64,000 bases of DNA from Lachnospiraceae bacterium (GTDB lineage: Bacteria > Bacillota > Clostridia > Lachnospirales > Lachnospiraceae), in assembly GCA_022845955.1 (NCBI GenBank), contig AP025576.1:1550001-1614000 (forward strand), written 5' to 3'. The position numbers were made by a program, and so were the translations under genes. Position 1 is the first letter of the stretch. Each line of letters begins with the position of its first letter. Of this stretch, positions 18,963 to 27,787 are shown piece after piece. The notes under the pieces were generated by a model. The model was given only the letters and a program-made list of their open reading frames with translations. It had not been told where the DNA came from and ran no database searches.

Positions 18963-20117
18963 ATGCAGCAATCCGGTTCGACGAAGTATATAAAAGCAGT
19001 TTTGAATCTGTTGACGGCAGTGGTCCTGCTGCTGCTTCTAATTTTTGTGCTGCCCAAGCTGCTGGGGTTTTTCATGCCCTTTGTGGTGGGCTGGATTATT
19101 GCCATGATAGCCAATCCTCTGGTCCGCTTTTTTGAGCAGAAGATAAAAATCCGCAGGAAGGCCGGTTCGGCTATCGTCATTATAGCGGTGCTGGCTCTTG
19201 TTGTCGGCCTGGGATACCTTGTCATTGCCAAGCTTGTTTCGGAGAGCGCCGGCTTTATCTCCGATCTGCCCAATATTTGGAAGGGGCTGGAAAGTGACCT
19301 GAAGCAGGTGGGGACAAACCTGACCGATTTTTATGCACGCTTTCCTCTGGAAATACGGGAAAATGTATCCGTTATATCCGAGAAGCTTGTGCAGTATATC
19401 GGTGATGCCATCAATGGGCTGAGCGCCCCTACGGTTACGGCTGTGGGAAATTTCGCCAAAAATATCCCGTCCATACTTATCGGCACCATCATGTGCCTGT
19501 TATCTTCCTATTTCTTTGTGGCGGAAAAGGAGAACGTGGGAAAGTTCCTCAAAAAATACCTTCCCCAGGGCTTCCGGGAGAAATGGAAGGTGCTTTCCTC
19601 CAGCCTTGCGGGTGCGGTGGGCGGTTATTTCAAAGCCCAGTGCAAAATAGAAATCTGGATATATCTGATTCTGATGGCCGGCCTGTGGATCCTGAAGGTG
19701 GATTATGCGCTGCTGATCGCGCTGCTCATCGCTGTGCTGGATTTCCTTCCTATTTTCGGCACAGGGGCGGTTTTATGGCCCTGGGCTGTGATAGAGCTTT
19801 TGGCAGGAGATTACCGGATGGCCCTGAGCCTGATGATCATCTGGGGAGTGGCCCAGTTGATCCGGCAGATCATCCAGCCTAAAATTGTGGGGGATTCCAT
19901 CGGGATGCCTCCTATTCCCACATTGTTCCTCTTATTCATCGGGTATAAGATTGGAAGCGTGGTGGGTATCATTCTGGCGGTGCCTATCGGGATTGTGGTG
20001 GTGAAAATGTACGAAGCGGGGCTTTTTGATACCACCAGAAACAGCATACGGATCCTGATAACGGGTTTTAACCGGTTCCGCAAGCTGAACAAGGAAGATT
20101 TGGAGGATCAGAAATGA
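18963..20117 (+). CDS. AI-2E family membrane protein, YtvI-like
   Basis: 384 residues from the ATG at 18963 (AAGGGTGG 9 bases upstream); a TTG at 18957 is possible. About eight membrane segments in the AI-2E/PerM pattern: two N-terminal helices, a loop domain of about 150 residues, then a helical block with DFLPIFGTGAVLWPWA and the C-terminal PKIVGDSIGMPPIPTLFLLFIG. Size and layout resemble YtvI, a Bacillus sporulation membrane protein. Overlaps the next gene by 4 bases (ATGA), so translation is coupled. Transport substrate, if any, is unknown. Confidence 0.8.
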   Translation: MQQSGSTKYIKAVLNLLTAVVLLLLLIFVLPKLLGFFMPFVVGWIIAMIANPLVRFFEQKIKIRRKAGSAIVIIAVLALVVGLGYLVIAKLVSESAGFISDLPNIWKGLESDLKQVGTNLTDFYARFPLEIRENVSVISEKLVQYIGDAINGLSAPTVTAVGNFAKNIPSILIGTIMCLLSSYFFVAEKENVGKFLKKYLPQGFREKWKVLSSSLAGAVGGYFKAQCKIEIWIYLILMAGLWILKVDYALLIALLIAVLDFLPIFGTGAVLWPWAVIELLAGDYRMALSLMIIWGVAQLIRQIIQPKIVGDSIGMPPIPTLFLLFIGYKIGSVVGIILAVPIGIVVVKMYEAGLFDTTRNSIRILITGFNRFRKLNKEDLEDQK

Positions 20118-21103
20118 AAAAAATAGCTGTTTTTAATCTGCGGGATTTTGATGAAGCCGAATGGTTTGATCAATACAGCCGGGAGCTGGGGCTTTCTTTG
20201 TCCACCTGTCCCGACGCGCCGGATTTGGATAACATCGCCCGGGTGACGGCAGGCTGTGAATGCGTGGATATCATTACCTCCCGGATTACCAGGGAGCTGA
20301 TGGAGGCGTTTGCCAAAAGCGGCATCCGGTATCTGACAACGCGGACCATCGGTTATGATCATATCGATCTGGATGCGGCGAAGGAATTCGGTATCCATGT
20401 GGGAAACGCACCTTATGGGCCGGACGGGGTGGCAGATTATACGGTGATGCTGATCTTAATGAGCCTCCGTAAAATGAAGCGTATTCTGGAAAGAACGGCC
20501 ATTCAGGACTACACCCTTCAGGGGCTTCAGGGAAGGGAACTGAAATGTATGACGGTAGGGGTTATCGGAACCGGCCGCATCGGACAGACCGTCATCCGCA
20601 GCCTGAGCGGTTTTGGCTGCCGGATTCTGGCTTATGATTTATATGAGAAGGAAGAAGTGAAGGAATATGCTTCCTATGTGTCCCTGGAACAGATGTGGAA
20701 GGAAGCGGATATCATCACCCTGCACACCCCTCTGACAGCCGGAAACCGCCATCTGATCAACAAAGAAACTCTTTCCGCCATGAAGGACGGCGTGGTCCTT
20801 GTGAATACCGCAAGAGGCGGCCTGATTGATTCGGAGGCGCTGATTTCGGGGATAGAAAGCGGCAAAGTGGGAGCGGCGGCGCTGGATGTGGTGGAAAAAG
20901 AATTCGGCCTGTATTATTATGACCGGAAATCGGATGTGCTGGATAACAGGGAGCTGGCTGTTTTACGGGGATTCCCGAATGTGACGGTATCCCATCATAT
21001 GGCTTTTTATACGGATAATTATACCAGGACAGTGGTGCGGGATTCCCTGCACAGCTGCAAGCTGTTTATGGAAGGGAAAGAGAATCCCTGGGAGGTCTGC
21101 TGA
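20114..21103 (+). CDS. D-2-hydroxyacid dehydrogenase (D-lactate dehydrogenase-like)
   Basis: 329 residues. NAD-binding motif GTGRIGQ near residue 154, catalytic Arg in NTARGGLID, and catalytic His in SHHMAFYTD near the C-terminus. The HMAFYT and length match the LdhA/VanH group that reduces pyruvate or another 2-keto acid to the D-hydroxy acid with NADH. Start codon overlaps the stop of the YtvI-like gene. Exact acid not proven. Confidence 0.88.
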   Translation: MKKIAVFNLRDFDEAEWFDQYSRELGLSLSTCPDAPDLDNIARVTAGCECVDIITSRITRELMEAFAKSGIRYLTTRTIGYDHIDLDAAKEFGIHVGNAPYGPDGVADYTVMLILMSLRKMKRILERTAIQDYTLQGLQGRELKCMTVGVIGTGRIGQTVIRSLSGFGCRILAYDLYEKEEVKEYASYVSLEQMWKEADIITLHTPLTAGNRHLINKETLSAMKDGVVLVNTARGGLIDSEALISGIESGKVGAAALDVVEKEFGLYYYDRKSDVLDNRELAVLRGFPNVTVSHHMAFYTDNYTRTVVRDSLHSCKLFMEGKENPWEVC

Positions 21104-21871
21104 TTGCGTAATTTTAAAATAGTACTTCAATATGAAGGAACCAGATACAAAGGCTGGCAGAAGCAAGGTAAGGCAGATGCGGATCCGCTGTCCGGTGCTG
21201 CGTCCGAGAATACCATACAGGGAAAGCTGGAGCGCCTGCTTACCCGGATTGCCGGAAAACCTGTGGAAGTCCAGGGATCCGGCAGGACGGACGCCGGCGT
21301 CCATGCTTATGGACAGGCAGCCAATTTCCATATGGACACGGAGGAAACGCCGCAGTCGCTGATGGATCAAATAAACAGTTATCTTCCGGAGGATATCGGG
21401 GTGATTGCTATAGAAGAGGTGCCGGAACGGTTTCACAGCCGGCTCCATGCAAAAGGCAAAACCTACCGGTACAGGGTGTTAAACACCGCGGTGCCACATA
21501 TATTTGATAGAAGGTATGTCTTTCAGACGGCGGAAAAGCTGGATGTGGAGGCCATGCGCAAGGCGGCGGCCCTTCTGACGGGAACGCATGATTTCAAAGC
21601 GTTTACCTCATCCAAAAAAGGAAAAAAATCCACCGTGCGCACGATAGAGTCCATACAGATTGACCGCGTTTCGGAGGAAATCATTTTCCTCTTCACCGGT
21701 GACGGTTTTCTGTACCACATGGTGCGTATCCTTATGGGTACGCTGCTGGAGGTGGGGGCAGGAAACAGAAAGCCGGAAGAAGTCACCGCAATCCTGGAAA
21801 GCGGTTCCAGGGAATGTGCCGGGCCGCTTTTGCCCGCCTGCGGGCTGGCCCTGATGGAAGTGCGTTATTAA
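21104..21871 (+). CDS. truA: tRNA pseudouridine38-40 synthase TruA
   Basis: 255 residues from a TTG start directly after the previous stop, with GGGAGGT 9 bases ahead. Catalytic Asp is in GSGRTDAGVHAYGQ; the N-terminal YEGTRYKGWQ and C-terminal FTGDGFLYHMVRILMGTL are TruA blocks. Makes pseudouridine at positions 38-40 in the tRNA anticodon arm. An insertion of about 10 residues follows YKGWQKQG (KADADPLSGA). Confidence 0.95.
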   Translation: MRNFKIVLQYEGTRYKGWQKQGKADADPLSGAASENTIQGKLERLLTRIAGKPVEVQGSGRTDAGVHAYGQAANFHMDTEETPQSLMDQINSYLPEDIGVIAIEEVPERFHSRLHAKGKTYRYRVLNTAVPHIFDRRYVFQTAEKLDVEAMRKAAALLTGTHDFKAFTSSKKGKKSTVRTIESIQIDRVSEEIIFLFTGDGFLYHMVRILMGTLLEVGAGNRKPEEVTAILESGSRECAGPLLPACGLALMEVRY

Positions 21872-21889
21872 CGGCAGAAAGGAAGCAAT

Positions 21890-22453
21890 GTGCAGGAACC
21901 GGAATACATTACCATGCAGATAAAGGATCCGGAACAGCAAAAGAAAATCCGCAGGGCCGTGTTCTTGGTTTACCTTGCTATTACCATTAAGCTTATCATT
22001 TTCAAGTATCCCTGGGAGCATCTGAGGGAAATTATGGACACCTGGGAAAAGGGGGTGATTCTGGAGGGCCTGGAGACCGCCAATTTTACCCTTTTCAAGA
22101 CGGTGCGTATGTATATCCGTTACTACGACAGGCTGAACAGCTTTGAAAACCTGTTTGGGAATGTGGGGATCTTCGTGCCCTTCGGGATCCTGCTTCCGTG
22201 GTCGGATCCGATGTACCGTTCCTGGTGGAGGGTACTCTGCAATGCCTTTTTATTTGTGACAGGAATAGAAGTATTTCAGCTTTTTTCCGCCTTCGGCGCT
22301 TTCGATGTGGATGATATCCTGCTGAACTGCTTCGGAGCCATGCTGGGCTATCTGACGTTTTGGGTGCTGGAACGCAGACGGGCCGCGGCAAGGACACGTC
22401 CCGGACAGAGGAAAAGGGAGGAATCCCTTGACAGAGGCAGGGGCGGAGAGTAA
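21890..22453 (+). CDS. VanZ-like membrane protein
   Basis: 187 residues, GTG start with AAAGGAAG close by. Four or five hydrophobic segments; NLFGNVGIFVPFGILLPW and ELFQLF-like GIEVFQLFSAFGAFDVDDILLNCFG fit the VanZ family (PF04892), linked loosely to teicoplanin resistance but mostly of unknown role. C-terminal tail is Arg-rich and overlaps the possible TTG start of the next gene. Confidence 0.85.
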   Translation: MQEPEYITMQIKDPEQQKKIRRAVFLVYLAITIKLIIFKYPWEHLREIMDTWEKGVILEGLETANFTLFKTVRMYIRYYDRLNSFENLFGNVGIFVPFGILLPWSDPMYRSWWRVLCNAFLFVTGIEVFQLFSAFGAFDVDDILLNCFGAMLGYLTFWVLERRRAAARTRPGQRKREESLDRGRGGE

Positions 22454-22484
22454 GTTAAAAGTAATCGGAAGGGGGTCGTGTGTT

Positions 22485-23129
22485 ATGAAAGATTTTGTAC
22501 AGAAACGGAAGCTTTCTTTTATGGGACATAAGGATGGCCTGCAGAGCATGGCATCCGTTGTTTTTACCGCACTTTTCTGTATCCTGTGCGGTATCGTACT
22601 GTTTGTCTGGCCGGATATGTCGGCCCGTATTGTGTGTATGGTGCTGGGGGCGATCCTGGTGCTGATGGGGGTCATTTATCTGGTCAGCTTTTTTTCAACG
22701 CCTCCGGGTACCTTTATGAAGCAGATCCATCTGGCTCTTACCATTGTGTTTGTGGTTATCGGTGTCTGGATTTTACTGAAGCCGGATTTTGTTATCAGCC
22801 TGATTCCGGTGATTATGGGGATCATCCTCATCCTTCACGGGCTTTATGATCTGCAGCAGGCGGTATATCTGGGACGGGCGAAATACAGCTTCTGGTGGCT
22901 TGCGCTTGTGTTTGCCGGACTGACAATCGCGCTTGGAGGTGTTCTTTTATGGAATCCTTTTGAAGCAATGAGTGTGGCTATTAAGGTGATCGGCATTTTC
23001 CTTGTATTTGACGGCCTGTCCGATCTGTGGATTTTTTCCATGGCGCGCAGGATCACCAGACAGATACGGGAGGCAGTGGCGGAGAGCATGGAGGAAAGTC
23101 TGCGGAGCGAAGAGGATATCATCGACTGA
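22485..23129 (+). CDS. DUF308 (HdeD-like) membrane protein
   Basis: 214 residues from ATG 22485, behind GGAAGGGGG. A TTG at 22428 with GGGAGG upstream would add 19 residues and overlap the VanZ-like gene; both starts are credible. Six hydrophobic helices in three hairpins (pattern G-x-L-L-x-G), typical of DUF308. E. coli HdeD is acid-stress related; here the role is unknown. The tail is charged (EEDIID). Confidence 0.82.
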   Translation: MKDFVQKRKLSFMGHKDGLQSMASVVFTALFCILCGIVLFVWPDMSARIVCMVLGAILVLMGVIYLVSFFSTPPGTFMKQIHLALTIVFVVIGVWILLKPDFVISLIPVIMGIILILHGLYDLQQAVYLGRAKYSFWWLALVFAGLTIALGGVLLWNPFEAMSVAIKVIGIFLVFDGLSDLWIFSMARRITRQIREAVAESMEESLRSEEDIID

Positions 23130-23177
23130 TACGGCATGAGCAGTCGCTGCCTGCGGGAAGGAAGAGGGAGAATCGAT

Positions 23178-24059
23178 ATGGAGGATTATGAACTGCGGAA
23201 TGAGGACATAGCTGTCCGCATAGCCTCTCTGGGGGCGGAATTGAAGTCGCTGAAGGATATACGCAGCGGCAGGGAATATATGTGGGACGGAGATCCGGCC
23301 TATTGGAAACGGGTTTCTCCGGTGCTTTTTCCGCTGGTGGGCAATTACAGGAATAAGCAGGCGGTCTATGAAGGGAAGGCGTATCCGCTGTCCCAGCATG
23401 GGTTTGCCAGGGACAGGGAATTTACGTTGGTATCGGAAACGCCGGAAGAGATCTGGCTGGCCCTGGACGCCGATGACAGGACAAAGGAATGCTATCCCTT
23501 TGCTTTCCGGCTTGAGCTGGGATACCGATTATCGGGCAGAGCGGTGGAAGTGCTCTGGAGGGTAATCAATACGGGAAACGAAACCATGTATTTTTCCATA
23601 GGGGGACATCCGGCTTTTGCCTGTCCTCTGAATGAGGAAGGAAATAAAGAGGGCTACAGCTTCTGGTTTGATTCCGGGGAACCGTTGGAAACCAGGATTA
23701 TCGGGCCGGACGGGCTGGCGACGGACGATCACGAGGCTTATTTCCTGGATGAGGGCAGGCTTCCGATAACGGAATCCCTTTTTGACCAGGATGCCCTTGT
23801 GGTGGAGGGCGGACAGGCCCATGAAGTAAAGCTTCTGGATCCGGAGGGAACCGCCTTTGTGACAGTGCAGTTTGACGCGCCGCTCTTCGGACTCTGGTCC
23901 CCTCCGGGGAAAAACGCCCCCTTTATCTGCATCGAGCCATGGTACGGCAGATGTGATCATAAGGATTTCCGGGGAACGCTTGCGGAACGGGAATGGGGCA
24001 ATGCATTGGAGGAAGGCGGCGTATTTAGCGCGTCCTACCGTATTATTACGGAAGCATAA
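23178..24059 (+). CDS. Aldose 1-epimerase family protein (LacX-like)
   Basis: 293 residues from ATG 23178 with GAGGGAGAA ahead; an in-frame ATG 14 codons upstream lacks a ribosome binding site. The LacX-type pattern AVRIASLGAELKSLKD, WKRVSPVLFPLVGNYRN, LSQHGFARDREF (catalytic His) and FSIGGHPAFACPL (second His), plus PWYGRCD near the end, are present. Interconverts sugar anomers in the cytoplasm. Substrate undefined. Confidence 0.9.
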   Translation: MEDYELRNEDIAVRIASLGAELKSLKDIRSGREYMWDGDPAYWKRVSPVLFPLVGNYRNKQAVYEGKAYPLSQHGFARDREFTLVSETPEEIWLALDADDRTKECYPFAFRLELGYRLSGRAVEVLWRVINTGNETMYFSIGGHPAFACPLNEEGNKEGYSFWFDSGEPLETRIIGPDGLATDDHEAYFLDEGRLPITESLFDQDALVVEGGQAHEVKLLDPEGTAFVTVQFDAPLFGLWSPPGKNAPFICIEPWYGRCDHKDFRGTLAEREWGNALEEGGVFSASYRIITEA

Positions 24060-24072
24060 AGATACAAAACGG

Positions 24073-24099
24073 CAGCCCCGTATTATGCGGGGCTGTAAT
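24073..24099 (+). terminator. Hairpin after the epimerase gene
   Basis: Perfect 8-bp stem CAGCCCCG / CGGGGCTG with a 7-base loop, followed by TAATACT, a weak T tract. Confidence 0.6.
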
Positions 24100-24122
24100 A
24101 CTGATAACAGGGGATATGGATA

Positions 24123-25508
24123 GTGAGCATAAGAAAAAAATTTATCGGAACCAGAGATTTTTATAAGTTAGTGCTGTCGGTGGCAGTGCCTATCATGATA
24201 CAGAACGGCATTACAAACTTTGTAGGCCTTCTGGATAATATCATGGTGGGGCAGGTGGGCACGGAGCAGATGTCCGGCGTGGCGGTGGCAAACCAGCTGC
24301 TGTTTGTCTTTAACATATGTATATTCGGGGCTATTTCAGGAGCCGGCATATTCGGCGCCCAGTTTTATGGCTGTGGGAACCATGAGGGGGTTCGCAATGC
24401 CTTCCGTTTCAAGCTGTGGTGCTGCGCCGGGCTGGTGGTGCTGGGGATAGCCGTGTTTATCGGGGGAGGAGAGAGCCTGATTTCCCTTTATCTCCATGAA
24501 AGCTCGGAAGCGGGAGATGTGGCAAGGACCCTGTCCTTTGGCTACCGCTATCTTCTGTGGATGCTGCTGGGGCTGTTACCCTATGCGCTGGCCCAGACCT
24601 ATGCAAGTACGCTGCGGGAGGCCGGGGAAACCCTGCTCCCCATGAAAGCCGGGATCGCGGCGGTGCTGGTGAACCTTGTGCTGAATTATATCCTGATTTA
24701 CGGGAAGCTGGGGGCACCTGCCCTTGGTGTCGTGGGAGCGGCTATTGCAACGGTTATTTCCCGGTATGTGGAATGTCTGATTGTGGTAATCTGGACCCAC
24801 CGGCACAGGGAAAAGGCGCCTTATATGGAAGGGGTATACCGTACCCTCAAAATCCCGTCCCATCTCGTGGGCCAGATCGTCATTAAGGGGCTGCCCCTGA
24901 TGCTGAACGAAACGCTGTGGTCGGCAGGGATGGCGATTATGATGCAGTGTTATTCCATGCGCGGGCTTGCCGTGATTGCCGGACTGAATATTTCTTCCAC
25001 CATTTCCAACCTTTTTAATGTGGTGTTCCTTGCGTTGGGCAATTCCGTCGCCATTATTATCGGGCAGCTTCTGGGAGCCGGTAAGATGGAAGAGGCAAAG
25101 GATACGGATACCAAACTGATTTTCTTTTCCGTGGTGAGCTGTCTGGGGATCGGGGCGGTTATGGCCGTCATCGCACCCCTCTTTCCCCGGATGTATAATA
25201 CTACAGAGGAGGTCCGGCGTCTGGCGGAGCAGTTTATTTGGATATCCGCCCTCGTGATGCCCATCCAGGCCTTCATGCATGCCTGTTATTTCACACTGCG
25301 TTCCGGAGGTAAGACCTTTGTTACCTTCCTTTTCGACAGCGCATTTATGTGGGTGGTGAGCATTCCCCTCGCCTTCCTTTTGAGCCGTTTTTCCGGCTTA
25401 CCTATCGTACCGCTGTATCTTTTCTGCCAGATGGCGGATATCATTAAATGTGTGATTGGGTTTATCCTTGTGAAAAAAGGAGTTTGGCTGCAGAATTTTG
25501 TGGAGTGA
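24123..25508 (+). CDS. MATE family efflux protein
   Basis: 461 residues, 12 membrane helices, GTG start with AGGGGA upstream. The MATE opening FYKLVLSVAVPIMIQNGITNFVGLLDNIMVGQVG is clear (helix 1 region) and a second repeat begins near residue 245 (LPLMLNETLWSAGMAIMMQ). Exports drugs or metabolites using a sodium or proton gradient. Substrate unknown. Confidence 0.92.
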   Translation: MSIRKKFIGTRDFYKLVLSVAVPIMIQNGITNFVGLLDNIMVGQVGTEQMSGVAVANQLLFVFNICIFGAISGAGIFGAQFYGCGNHEGVRNAFRFKLWCCAGLVVLGIAVFIGGGESLISLYLHESSEAGDVARTLSFGYRYLLWMLLGLLPYALAQTYASTLREAGETLLPMKAGIAAVLVNLVLNYILIYGKLGAPALGVVGAAIATVISRYVECLIVVIWTHRHREKAPYMEGVYRTLKIPSHLVGQIVIKGLPLMLNETLWSAGMAIMMQCYSMRGLAVIAGLNISSTISNLFNVVFLALGNSVAIIIGQLLGAGKMEEAKDTDTKLIFFSVVSCLGIGAVMAVIAPLFPRMYNTTEEVRRLAEQFIWISALVMPIQAFMHACYFTLRSGGKTFVTFLFDSAFMWVVSIPLAFLLSRFSGLPIVPLYLFCQMADIIKCVIGFILVKKGVWLQNFVE

Positions 25509-25516
25509 CGGAAAGT

Positions 25517-25532
25517 GATAACGGTTCAGACG
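25517..25532 (+). repeat. Dispersed repeat core
   Basis: GATAACGGTTCAGACG, the core of the dispersed repeat, here only 16 bases before the phosphatase start and overlapping its leader. Confidence 0.45.
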
Positions 25533-25547
25533 AGAGAGGTAAATAAA

Positions 25548-26270
25548 ATGAGAATTATTTTTATAAGGCACGGGGATCCGGATTATGCCAATGATACGTT
25601 GACGGAAAAAGGCTGGAGAGAAGCGGCTCTTCTGGCGGAACGGGTGAGCGGATGGGAGGTGACGGACTTTTATGTATCTCCTTTGGGAAGGGCACAGGAT
25701 ACGGCCTCTCTGAGCCTTGCAAAGATGGGACGTAAGGCGGAGACTAGGGAATGGCTCCGGGAATTTCACGGGCCGATAACCGATCCTGCCCGGGGGGAGA
25801 ATGTGATTCCCTGGGATTTCTACCCGGCGTATTGGACGAACATTCCGGCTATGTATGATAAGGATGGTTTCGGGGATACGGACGTGATGAAAAGCGGTCA
25901 TGTAAAGGAGGAGTATCAGCGGATCAGCGGTTGTCTGGACGCGCTTCTGGAACGGTACGGATATGTGCGGGAAGGCGGCCTTTACCGGACGGACAGGACG
26001 GAGGCGGGGGATCGGAATGCCACGGTGGTTCTGTTTTGCCATATGGGGGTAACCTTGTTTTTATGCAGCCATCTGCTGGGGATTTCACCGGTGGTGCTCA
26101 CCAGCGGCTTTTTTCTGGCACCCACATCGGTAACGGTGCTGGCTTCGGAGGAGAGAACGCCGGGAACCGCTTATTTCCGGTGTCAGATGGCCGGGGATAC
26201 GGGGCATTTGCGGGACGGGGGAGAACCGGTTTCTTATATGGGGTATTTTACGGAGCCTTTCCAGGGGTAG
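25548..26270 (+). CDS. Histidine phosphatase family protein
   Basis: 240 residues from ATG 25548 (GAGAGGT upstream). The phosphohistidine motif is FIRHGDPDY at the N-terminus, and the second catalytic His is in FCHMGVTLF near residue 175. PhoE/GpmB branch of the phosphoglycerate mutase-like superfamily; substrate not predictable. Confidence 0.9.
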   Translation: MRIIFIRHGDPDYANDTLTEKGWREAALLAERVSGWEVTDFYVSPLGRAQDTASLSLAKMGRKAETREWLREFHGPITDPARGENVIPWDFYPAYWTNIPAMYDKDGFGDTDVMKSGHVKEEYQRISGCLDALLERYGYVREGGLYRTDRTEAGDRNATVVLFCHMGVTLFLCSHLLGISPVVLTSGFFLAPTSVTVLASEERTPGTAYFRCQMAGDTGHLRDGGEPVSYMGYFTEPFQG

Positions 26271-26304
26271 TTATCGTTTTGTATTTCCGTTTCACCTCCC
26301 GGTT

Positions 26305-26350
26305 TTTCTCTGGGGCGGAGGGCACAAAGGCTGTCTGAGCGGTTACGAGT
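26305..26350 (-). repeat. Dispersed repeat, extended copy
   Basis: Minus strand reads GTAACCGCTCAGACAG then CCTTTGTGCCCTCCGC, matching the extended form found at 29679-29722 and 59685-59730. Confidence 0.55.
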
Positions 26351-26397
26351 TTTCTCCTTTTGTGTGATGATTATAAGGATACTAAAATACAAGTTAT

Positions 26398-26513
26398 GGG
26401 CAGAGTAGAAATTTGTACGTGGATCAGGGATCCGGGTGCCTTCTGAACGGGGAGTTGTCAGAGGGACGAAAAGCCTTTCCGGCTTACGCTGCATAGTTCG
26501 CATCCCGCTGCCG
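26398..26513 (+). ncRNA. THF riboswitch (folT motif)
   Basis: Starts with GGGCAGAGTAG and ends with TTCGCATCCCGCTGCC, the two conserved halves of the tetrahydrofolate riboswitch, whose ends pair as P1 (GGCAG / CTGCC). It directly precedes a FolT-like ECF S component, the classical partner. The internal part (GTACGTGGATC...) was not checked base by base against the covariance model. Confidence 0.78.
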
Positions 26514-26541
26514 CATAAGAAGAAGCGGCGGAATATTCCTG

Positions 26542-26584
26542 CCTCTTGTTATGTGGCCAGTCTGCATAACAGGAGGTGTTTTTT
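26542..26584 (+). promoter_or_regulatory. Expression platform hairpin masking the folT ribosome binding site
   Basis: CCTCTTGTTATG pairs with CATAACAGGAGG, burying the AGGAGG of the next gene; TTTTTT follows at once, so the same hairpin can act as an intrinsic terminator. A second inverted repeat GCCGC / GCGGC at 26511-26528 lies between aptamer and hairpin. Confidence 0.7.
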
Positions 26585-27313
26585 ATGAATGGAGTATCTT
26601 TTTCGGTGCGCCGCATCACCATATCTGCGGTATTTTTAAGTATTTCTCTTGTTCTGAAAACCACGCTGACCTTTGATTTGCCTTTATTCGGACAAAATGG
26701 GCTGCGTATCGGAATCTCCGGTATTTTCTCCATCCTTCCGGCTTTTCTTTTCGGGCCTGTGTACGGAGCGGCGGTTTCCGGCCTTTCCGATTTCCTTGGT
26801 TATCTCATCAAGCCTGTAGGGGCATATCTTCCCCTGCTGACTGTGACTGCGGCGGCAGGGGGCTTTCTCAGGGGGCTTCTGTGGCGATGGCTGCAAACGA
26901 AGGATAGCGGGCGGATGCGGCTTCTTATCGCCGCCGGTTCTGCGGTTTTGCTGGTGCTGGGTGTGAGCAGCGGCCTGGCGGCAGGGGAGGGGATGGAGCC
27001 GGTGGCAGCAGGGGTGACAGGAAGTGCCATCCTGGGAATCCTTTTGCTCGCGGGTGATTTAATCCTGTCCGGAAAACTCCGTTCCGGCAAAGGGCAGAGG
27101 AAAATCCCCCAGCTGCTCGTGGTTATGGTGGTTTCCGGCCTTGCGGTTACTACGGTTAACACGGTTATTCTGCGGGAAACCATAGGGGCGGCCTGGAAAA
27201 CAATTCCTTTCCTCCTCCTCTGGATGCCCCGGGCGGCGGAGGAATTGCTGAGTAATATAGTGCTGACCTATTTTATTGCCGTGCTTTTGTCACAGTGCGG
27301 CCGTGAATTGTAA
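26585..27313 (+). CDS. folT: ECF transporter S component, folate type (FolT)
   Basis: 242 residues, start at ATG 26585 (AGGAGG 8 bases ahead). Five or six hydrophobic helices; GISGIFSILPAFLFGPVYGAAVSGLSDFLGYLIKP is characteristic of the FolT branch. Binds folate and joins the shared EcfAAT energising module, which is not in this window. The THF riboswitch upstream supports the ligand. The middle (about 100-170) has an extra hydrophobic stretch, longer than the usual S component of about 180 residues. Confidence 0.85.
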   Translation: MNGVSFSVRRITISAVFLSISLVLKTTLTFDLPLFGQNGLRIGISGIFSILPAFLFGPVYGAAVSGLSDFLGYLIKPVGAYLPLLTVTAAAGGFLRGLLWRWLQTKDSGRMRLLIAAGSAVLLVLGVSSGLAAGEGMEPVAAGVTGSAILGILLLAGDLILSGKLRSGKGQRKIPQLLVVMVVSGLAVTTVNTVILRETIGAAWKTIPFLLLWMPRAAEELLSNIVLTYFIAVLLSQCGREL

Positions 27314-27314
27314 T

Positions 27315-27346
27315 CTTGTAACAGTTCAGACTTGTCTGAACTGTTA
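27315..27346 (+). repeat. Palindromic dispersed repeat copy / possible terminator
   Basis: GTAACAGTTCAGAC TT GTCTGAACTGTTA, a near-perfect 13-bp palindrome after folT. It shows that the repeat core exists as a self-complementary unit; CTTTTT follows 12 bases later. Confidence 0.65.
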
Positions 27347-27385
27347 TAATCTTCTGTCTTTTTACAGAAAATTTTTGAAAAACAG

Positions 27386-27439
27386 TTGACAAGAAAAGTG
27401 TCTTTGTATAATATAATCATATGAACAATTAATCATATG
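27386..27439 (+). promoter_or_regulatory. Promoter with ArsR/SmtB-like operator
   Basis: TTGACA at 27386 and TATAAT at 27407 (15-base spacer), followed by two CATATG palindromes at 27419 and 27434 (ATATGAACAATTAATCATAT), a spacing and sequence like SmtB/ArsR family metal-sensor operators. It drives the small HMA protein. Confidence 0.55.
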
Positions 27440-27470
27440 TTAAAATGATTTCTATACAGGAGGCTATTAT

Positions 27471-27689
27471 ATGAAGAAAAAATTCAATCTCACCGACTTA
27501 GACTGTGCAAACTGCGCTGCCAAAATGGAAGAGGCCATTAAGAAGATAGATGGCGTAAATGATGCCAATGTCAGCTTTATGGCGCAGAAGCTTACCATTG
27601 ATGCGCAGGAGAGCCGTTTTGACAGCATCATGAAGGAAGTGGCGGCGGTATGCCGCAAAGTGGAGCCTGATTGTGTGATTGAAATGTAA
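27471..27689 (+). CDS. HMA-domain metal-binding protein (CopZ-like)
   Basis: 72 residues, a single heavy-metal-associated ferredoxin-like fold: metal-binding loop DCANCA (C-x-x-C, Cys14 and Cys17), then GVNDANVSFMAQKLTID. Cytoplasmic metallochaperone or a remnant N-terminal domain of a P-type ATPase, though here it is a complete stand-alone gene with its own promoter and AGGAGG. No metal ATPase follows. The loop (CANC) differs from the CxxC of copper CopZ (MxCxxC) and is frequent in Cd/Zn proteins. Confidence 0.85.
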   Translation: MKKKFNLTDLDCANCAAKMEEAIKKIDGVNDANVSFMAQKLTIDAQESRFDSIMKEVAAVCRKVEPDCVIEM

Positions 27690-27696
27690 CAGCCGG

Positions 27697-27742
27697 GTAG
27701 CCGTTCGGATGCCCTTTGAGTCCTGCGGCATCTGAGCGGTTA
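27697..27742 (+). repeat. Dispersed repeat, hairpin copy
   Basis: GTAGCCGTTCGGATGCC ... GGCATCTGAGCGGTTAC pairs over about 16 bases; the 13-base loop carries CTTTGAGTCCTGC, matching the extended consensus. Confidence 0.6.
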
Positions 27743-27787
27743 CACAGCCAGCCATTTTTTACCAGCCATTTTATGGTAAACTTGTAC

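Larger units (their letters stand above)
26271..26584. other. Intergenic region: repeat, THF riboswitch, expression platform
   Basis: About 314 bases with no gene; contains the dispersed repeat copy, the riboswitch and the hairpin listed separately. Confidence 0.7.
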
